64,000 bases of DNA from Streptomyces griseus subsp. griseus (GTDB lineage: Bacteria; Actinomycetota; Actinomycetes; Streptomycetales; Streptomycetaceae): positions 1-64,000 of the forward strand of contig NZ_JOJE01000017.1 of the NCBI RefSeq assembly GCF_000720255.1, written 5' to 3'. A model generated the notes under the pieces. It made no database searches, was not told the origin of the DNA, and was given only the letters and a program-made list of their open reading frames with translations. Made by a program: the position numbers and the translations under genes. Below are positions 59,617-64,000 of the stretch, one piece after another (the stretch's first letter is position 1; each line of letters begins with the position of its first letter).

Positions 59617-60981
59617 GTGACCGAGACGACCCAGCACCTCAGCTCCCCGGACGAGGGGACCAGGCCGCGCAGTCCGGAGTTCCGGATGGCGGTGGAAGCC
59701 CTGCGCGGGCTGCGACAGGACCTGTTCCACGACGCCTTCGCCTATGACCCTCTTCCGCGCATGCGGGTCGACGGCCCGTTGACCAGGTTGCTGCCCCCGC
59801 GCCTTCGGCACTACGCGGTGTGGACGCCGCACGCCGTCGTGGTGTTCATGGGCCTCATGGCGATGATGATCGGCGCCTCGTCGGCGGGCTATGGGGGCTA
59901 TGGGGGCTACGGGGGCGACTACGACAGGCTGCTGATCGGCTTCCTCTCGCTGGCCCCGGTGCTGCTGACGCTGGTGCGACCGGTCGGCGCCTTCTGGTTC
60001 TCCCTGGCGGCCACCCCGGTCACCGCGGTGCTCGCCGACAGCTGGGACGAGTGGCCGTGGCAGGCGGGCAGCTTCGCCTGCCACCTCGCGGTGCTGGCGG
60101 TGGTGGCGCTGCGGACCGGGCCCCGCGTCGCCGCGTGGATGTGGGCCCTGACCGCGGCGTACGGCATGGTCGTGACCGTGCTCCTCGGCGCCGGCCACTA
60201 CTCGTCGAACACCGCCCCCCTGCTGGTCATATCCGCGCTCGTGCTGCTCGGCGTCACCGTCTGGCACACCCGCCGTCAGGCCCGGCAGGAGGTGACCGCC
60301 CAGCAGACGGTGACCGCGCACGAGCGGTCCCGGCGCACCCTGCTGGAGGAGCGCACCACGATCGCCCGCGAGCTGCACGACGTGGTCGCCCACCACATGT
60401 CGGTGGTCGCCATCCAGGCGGAGGCCGCGCCCTACCGGGTGGAGAACCCGCCGCCGGAGCTGGAGCGCGCCTTCGTCACCATCCGGGAGAACGCGGTGGC
60501 GGCCCTGACCGAACTGCGCCGCGTCCTGGGCGTGGTCCGCGCCGAGGACTACGAGGCTCCGGACGCCCCGCAGCCCACCCTCGCCGACCTGGAGGCACTG
60601 CTCGACAACGTGCGCGACGCCGGCCTCGACGTCGACAAGGCGGTCACCGGCGCCGTCCGCGAACTCCCGCAGGGCGTCGAGCTCTCGGCGTACCGCATCG
60701 TCCAGGAGGCGCTGAGCAACACCCTCCGGCACGCCCCCGGCGCGAGCGCCCGCGTGGAGATCGGCTACGTCCTCGGGGGCCTGGGTCTGCGTATAGTCAA
60801 CGACGCTCCGCCCGCGCTGCACCTGGTCAAGCCCTCGCCCGGCGCGGGTCACGGCATCACGGGCATGCGGGAGCGGGTGTCGATGCTCAACGGCGAGATG
60901 ACGGCGGGCGCGACGGACGACGGTGGCTACGAGGTGACGGTGTTCCTGCCGGTCCCCGCCCTGAACGAAGGTGACGCATGA
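59617..60981 (+). CDS. NarL-type sensor histidine kinase, pair 2
   Basis: 454 residues from GTG 59617. It is a paralogue of the 57409 kinase, with several membrane helices in residues 70-230. The tract GYGGYGGYGGDYDRL is a distinctive Gly/Tyr repeat in an extracytoplasmic loop. The His box is RTTIARELHDVVAHHMSVVA with His near residue 254, and the ATPase domain has LSAYRIVQEALSNTLRHAPGA and AGHGITGMRERVSMLNG. It is coupled by ATGA to the next regulator. Confidence 0.93.
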   Translation: MTETTQHLSSPDEGTRPRSPEFRMAVEALRGLRQDLFHDAFAYDPLPRMRVDGPLTRLLPPRLRHYAVWTPHAVVVFMGLMAMMIGASSAGYGGYGGYGGDYDRLLIGFLSLAPVLLTLVRPVGAFWFSLAATPVTAVLADSWDEWPWQAGSFACHLAVLAVVALRTGPRVAAWMWALTAAYGMVVTVLLGAGHYSSNTAPLLVISALVLLGVTVWHTRRQARQEVTAQQTVTAHERSRRTLLEERTTIARELHDVVAHHMSVVAIQAEAAPYRVENPPPELERAFVTIRENAVAALTELRRVLGVVRAEDYEAPDAPQPTLADLEALLDNVRDAGLDVDKAVTGAVRELPQGVELSAYRIVQEALSNTLRHAPGASARVEIGYVLGGLGLRIVNDAPPALHLVKPSPGAGHGITGMRERVSMLNGEMTAGATDDGGYEVTVFLPVPALNEGDA

Positions 60982-61652
60982 CCCCGGGCACGATTCGCGT
61001 GCTGATCGCCGACGACCAGATGATGGTCCGGGAGGGCTTCTCCGTCCTGCTGAACGCGATGCCGGACATCGAGGTCGTCGGCGAGGCGGTCAACGGCCGC
61101 GAGGCGGTCGACCGGGTCCGTGAACTGGCCCCCGACGTGGTCCTGATGGACATCCGTATGCCGGAGCTGAACGGCATCGAGGCGACGCGCGAGATAGTCG
61201 CCGCCGACGGCACGGCGAAGGTGCTCGTCCTGACCACCTTCGACCTCGACGAGTACGTCTACCAGGCGCTGCGCGCCGGCGCCTCCGGCTTCCTCCTGAA
61301 GGACGCCTCGGCCCGCCAGCTCGCGGACGGGGTACGGGTGGTGGCGGCCGGTGAGGCGTTGCTGGCCCCCTCCGTGACGAAGCGCCTGATCACGGAGTTC
61401 TCCAAACTGTCCGACGCCCCCCGCCTCCCCGCCGCCGCCCAGGCGGCCTACGGCGACCTCACCGAACGCGAGACGGAGGTCCTCGTGCTCATAGCCCAGG
61501 GCCTCTCCAACGCGGAGATCGCCGAACGCCTGGTGGTGGCCGAGTCCACGATCAAGACCCATGTGAGCAGGGTCCTTGTGAAACTCGGCCTGCGCGACCG
61601 CACCCAGGCAGCCGTCTTCGCCTACGAGGCCCGTCTGGTGACACCGGGATAG
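60978..61652 (+). CDS. NarL/FixJ response regulator, pair 2
   Basis: 224 residues from ATG 60978. The receiver has IADDQMMVREGFSVLL, the phospho-acceptor Asp in DVVLMDIRMPE, and VLVLTTFDLDEYVYQALRAG. The DNA-binding domain LTERETEVLVLIAQGLSNAEI is nearly identical to that of regulator 1, so the two may share target sites. It closes the two-component region. Confidence 0.95.
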   Translation: MTPGTIRVLIADDQMMVREGFSVLLNAMPDIEVVGEAVNGREAVDRVRELAPDVVLMDIRMPELNGIEATREIVAADGTAKVLVLTTFDLDEYVYQALRAGASGFLLKDASARQLADGVRVVAAGEALLAPSVTKRLITEFSKLSDAPRLPAAAQAAYGDLTERETEVLVLIAQGLSNAEIAERLVVAESTIKTHVSRVLVKLGLRDRTQAAVFAYEARLVTPG

Positions 61653-61687
61653 AGGGCAACTCGCCCTCCCCGTCAGCACATGAGAAA

Positions 61688-61718
61688 GGCAAGAGTGAGT
61701 ACCGCCCCACCTCTTGCC
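61688..61718 (+). terminator. Putative hairpin after the second response regulator
   Basis: GGCAAGAG and CTCTTGCC form an 8-base perfect stem with a 15-base loop, 36 bases after the stop codon. The loop is long for a terminator, so the call is weak. Confidence 0.45.
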
Positions 61719-61741
61719 ACTCTCAACATATAGCGCACCGG

Positions 61742-61760
61742 GGGGCTTGCGGCAAGGCCC
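61742..61760 (+). promoter_or_regulatory. Rifamycin-associated element (RAE)
   Basis: GGGGCTTGCGGCAAGGCCC is an exact match, as I recall it, to the 19-base RAE found upstream of rifamycin-inducible genes in actinobacteria. It lies about 100 bases before the HelD-family start and is extended by further G and C on each side. Confidence 0.85.
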
Positions 61761-61862
61761 CCCTCGTGCCGCAGAATCGCAGGCCAAAGCCAAGTACCTG
61801 CGGAAATGAGGGCCACGCCACATATGTGCAGTGCTGTCCGTCCAGTGAGTGGAGCCGGTGCC

Positions 61863-64000
61863 GTGAACCCCGTGACCACCAGCGCGTTCGACCTCCCCGC
61901 CCGCCTCTCCGCCAAGGCCGACCCGGCGCTGATCGCCGGCGACGAGCAGCACTTCGCCGCCATCGCGGAGAGCCTCGAGCAGACGATCGCCGAGCTGTCC
62001 GACCGTCTCGAGGCCGAGCTCAGGGCACCCGGCGGCAGTGGCAGGCAGGCGATGGACCGGGACGCCGAGGTCCACCGGCTGACCGCCCGCCTGCGCGCCC
62101 TGCGCCGCTTCGGGCTGGACCTGTGCCTGGGGCACATGGTCGGCGCGGACGACTCCGAACCCCTGTACGTGGGGCGGCTCGGCCTGACGGACAGCACCGG
62201 TCGCCGGCTGCTGGTCGACTGGCGTTCCCCCGCGGCCGAACCGTTCTTCGGGGCCACCCACGCCAACCCGATGGGCCTGGCGAGCCGCCGCAGGTACCGC
62301 TGGAGCGGCGGCCGCGTCAGCGACTACTGGGACGAGGTGTTCACCTCGGACGCCTTCGCCGGGCACGCGGCGCTGGACGACCAGTCCGCCTTCATCGCCA
62401 GCCTGGGCAGCGACCGTTCGCCCCGGATGCGGGACGTGCTCGGCACCATCCAGGCCGACCAGGACGCCATCATCCGCGCGGGTTCCCGCGGCGCGCTCGT
62501 CGTCGACGGCGGCCCGGGAACCGGCAAGACGGTCGTCGCGCTGCACCGCTCCGCCTACCTCGTGTACTCCGACCCGCGTCTGGGTCACCGTCGCGGCGGT
62601 GTGCTGTTCGTCGGCCCGCACCAGCCCTACCTGGGCTATGTGGCCGACGTCCTGCCCAGCCTCGGCGAGGAGGGGGTACAGACCTGCACCCTGCGGGACC
62701 TGGTGGCCGAGGGAGCCGCGGCGGCGCCCGAGACCGACCCGGAGGTGGCCCGCCTGAAGTCGTCCGCGGACATGGTGAAGGCGATCGAGAAGGCCGTCAG
62801 GTTCTACGAGGAGCCGCCCGCCGAGGGGATGACGGTCACCACCGAGTGGGCCGACCTCTGGCTGAGCGCCGACGACTGGACCGAGGCGTTCGAGGCACCC
62901 GGGCCGAGCACCGCGCACAACGACGCGCGTGACCAGATCTGGGAGGAACTGGTCACCATCCTCATGGACAAGCACGACGGCGACGTCCCGCGCGAGCAGT
63001 TCCGCCGGTCGCTGCTGCACGACAAGGAGCTGGTCGGGACCCTCAAGCGGGCCTGGCCCCTGCTGGAAGCGGCCGACCTCGTCTCGGACCTGTGGACGGT
63101 GCCCGCCTACCTGCGGATGTGCGCTCCCTGGCTCGGCCCCGACGACGTACGCAGGCTGCAGCGCGCTCAGGCGCAGGCGTGGACGGTGTCCGACCTGCCG
63201 CTCCTGGACGCGGCGCGGCAGCGGCTCGGCGATCCGGCGGCGGTGCGGCGCAGGCGTCGGCAGGAATCCGCGCTCGCCGCCCAGCGCACCCGCATGGCGC
63301 GGGTCGTCGACAACCTGATCGCGGCCGACGACGACGGTGAAGGACTCATGACGCAGCTGCGCCGGGCGGACTTCCAGCGCAACCTGGTCGACGAGTCCGA
63401 GCTGCCGACCGCCGAACCCGACGTGCTCGCGGGTCCGTTCGCGCACGTCGTCGTGGACGAGGCGCAGGAACTGACCGACGCGGAGTGGCAGATGCTGCTG
63501 CAGCGCTGCCCGTCGCGGAGCTTCACCATCGTCGGGGACCGCGCCCAGGCCAGGCACGGGTTCACGGAGTCGTGGCGGGAGCGGCTGGAACGGGTCGGTT
63601 TCGACCGGATCACCCTGGCCTCCCTGAGCGTCAACTACCGCACCCCGGAGGAGATCATGGCGGAGGCCGAGCCGGTCATCCGGGCCGTCCTCCCCGACGC
63701 CAACGTCCCGACCTCCATCCGCAGCAACGGCCTCCCCGTCGTCCACGGATCCGTCCGTGAACGGGACTCCATCCTCGACACCTGGCTCACCACCCACCCC
63801 GAAGGCATCGCCTGCGTCATCGGCGACCCCACCTTCCAGGCCACCCCCCGCGTCCGCTCCCTCCCCCCGGAACTCTCCAAGGGCCTCGAGTTCGACCTCG
63901 TCATCCTCATCGACCCCGACACCTTCGGCACCACCATCGAAGGCACGGTCGACCGCTACGTGGCCATGACCCGGGCGACCCGGCAACTCGCCATCCTCAC
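61863..64000 (+). CDS. helR: HelD-family helicase-like protein, probable HelR (partial)
   Basis: The frame opens at GTG 61863 (GGAG upstream) and runs off the right edge with no stop, at least 712 codons. It has a coiled-coil N-terminus (HFAAIAESLEQTIAELSDRLEAEL), YVGRLGLTDSTGRRLLVDWRSPAAEPFF, Walker A VDGGPGTGKTVVALHR near residue 216 and Walker B VVDEAQELTDAEW near 532, followed by GDRAQARHGFTESW, the order of HelD proteins. HelD releases RNA polymerase; in Streptomyces the RAE-controlled HelR displaces rifamycins from RNA polymerase and gives resistance. The RAE upstream supports HelR over generic HelD. Confidence 0.85.
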   Translation, partial: MNPVTTSAFDLPARLSAKADPALIAGDEQHFAAIAESLEQTIAELSDRLEAELRAPGGSGRQAMDRDAEVHRLTARLRALRRFGLDLCLGHMVGADDSEPLYVGRLGLTDSTGRRLLVDWRSPAAEPFFGATHANPMGLASRRRYRWSGGRVSDYWDEVFTSDAFAGHAALDDQSAFIASLGSDRSPRMRDVLGTIQADQDAIIRAGSRGALVVDGGPGTGKTVVALHRSAYLVYSDPRLGHRRGGVLFVGPHQPYLGYVADVLPSLGEEGVQTCTLRDLVAEGAAAAPETDPEVARLKSSADMVKAIEKAVRFYEEPPAEGMTVTTEWADLWLSADDWTEAFEAPGPSTAHNDARDQIWEELVTILMDKHDGDVPREQFRRSLLHDKELVGTLKRAWPLLEAADLVSDLWTVPAYLRMCAPWLGPDDVRRLQRAQAQAWTVSDLPLLDAARQRLGDPAAVRRRRRQESALAAQRTRMARVVDNLIAADDDGEGLMTQLRRADFQRNLVDESELPTAEPDVLAGPFAHVVVDEAQELTDAEWQMLLQRCPSRSFTIVGDRAQARHGFTESWRERLERVGFDRITLASLSVNYRTPEEIMAEAEPVIRAVLPDANVPTSIRSNGLPVVHGSVRERDSILDTWLTTHPEGIACVIGDPTFQATPRVRSLPPELSKGLEFDLVILIDPDTFGTTIEGTVDRYVAMTRATRQLAIL

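Noticed and set aside
60927..63986. 1019-codon open frame antisense to the HelR and regulator genes
   Set aside because: Low-complexity shadow; the forward strand carries HelD motifs and a NarL regulator.
1..64000. tRNA, rRNA or phage attachment sites
   Set aside because: I saw no cloverleaf-like sequence, rRNA segment or integrase with a duplicated tRNA end in the window.

Overview
The window is high-GC actinobacterial DNA and almost certainly a Streptomyces chromosome. Start codons are often GTG, genes commonly overlap as ATGA or GTGA, and coding is dense on both strands. The conserved block clpB, YbjN protein, polyamine-synthase-like protein, aldose epimerase, pyrE, class II fba, kynA, kynU and two NarL-type two-component pairs matches the gene order I recall from the SCO3638-SCO3661 part of the S. 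coelicolor chromosome. That match is from memory, not from an alignment.

Layout. (1) 1-98 is the end of an IS3-type insertion sequence, lying against (and antisense to the tail of) a WhiB-like gene. (2) 823-21140 is a large divergent cluster for an actinobacterial type IV secretion or conjugation-like machine. Leftward genes encode a VirB6/TrbL-like membrane protein, two paralogous lipoproteins, a VirB4-like ATPase, small VirB3-like and VirB2-like membrane proteins and a TcpC/VirB8-like protein. Rightward genes encode small accessory proteins, a cell-wall hydrolase with three catalytic domains, a lipoprotein and a TraG/VirD4-like coupling protein. No relaxase or integrase is visible. (3) 21372-22475 is an orphan sugar-binding lipoprotein. 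(4) 22789-26808 holds three paralogous LuxR-type regulators, a tiny secreted peptide with three DVGW motifs, and a translationally coupled Rieske-like protein that has lost its iron-sulfur ligands. This is the best candidate for an undescribed system.

(5) 26877-37034 is core chromosome: a PPOX-family oxidase, clpB under an HspR operator, YbjN, a PIG-V-like mannosyltransferase, a membrane spermidine-synthase-like protein, a DUF2617 protein, a Cys/Gly/Ser-rich membrane protein, a three-blade PLL-like lectin and an aminotransferase. (6) 37124-44914 is an accessory island: a YefM/YoeB pair, then an SseB-like protein, a WXG-like protein, an Rhs toxin and a probable immunity protein. Each cassette ends in a decayed copy of the 3' end of the upstream aminotransferase, which suggests repeated integration by homologous recombination.

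(7) 44991-64000 returns to core genes: CoxG-like protein, aldose epimerase, pyrE, fba, an MFS exporter, DUF3151, a TrmO-like protein, a tryptophan-kynurenine catabolic set (kynA, kynU, likely formamidase), a DUF1023 hydrolase, an acyltransferase and two tandem kinase/regulator pairs. The last gene is a HelD-family helicase, cut by the window edge, preceded by an exact 19-base rifamycin-associated element. This marks it as a probable HelR rifamycin-resistance factor.
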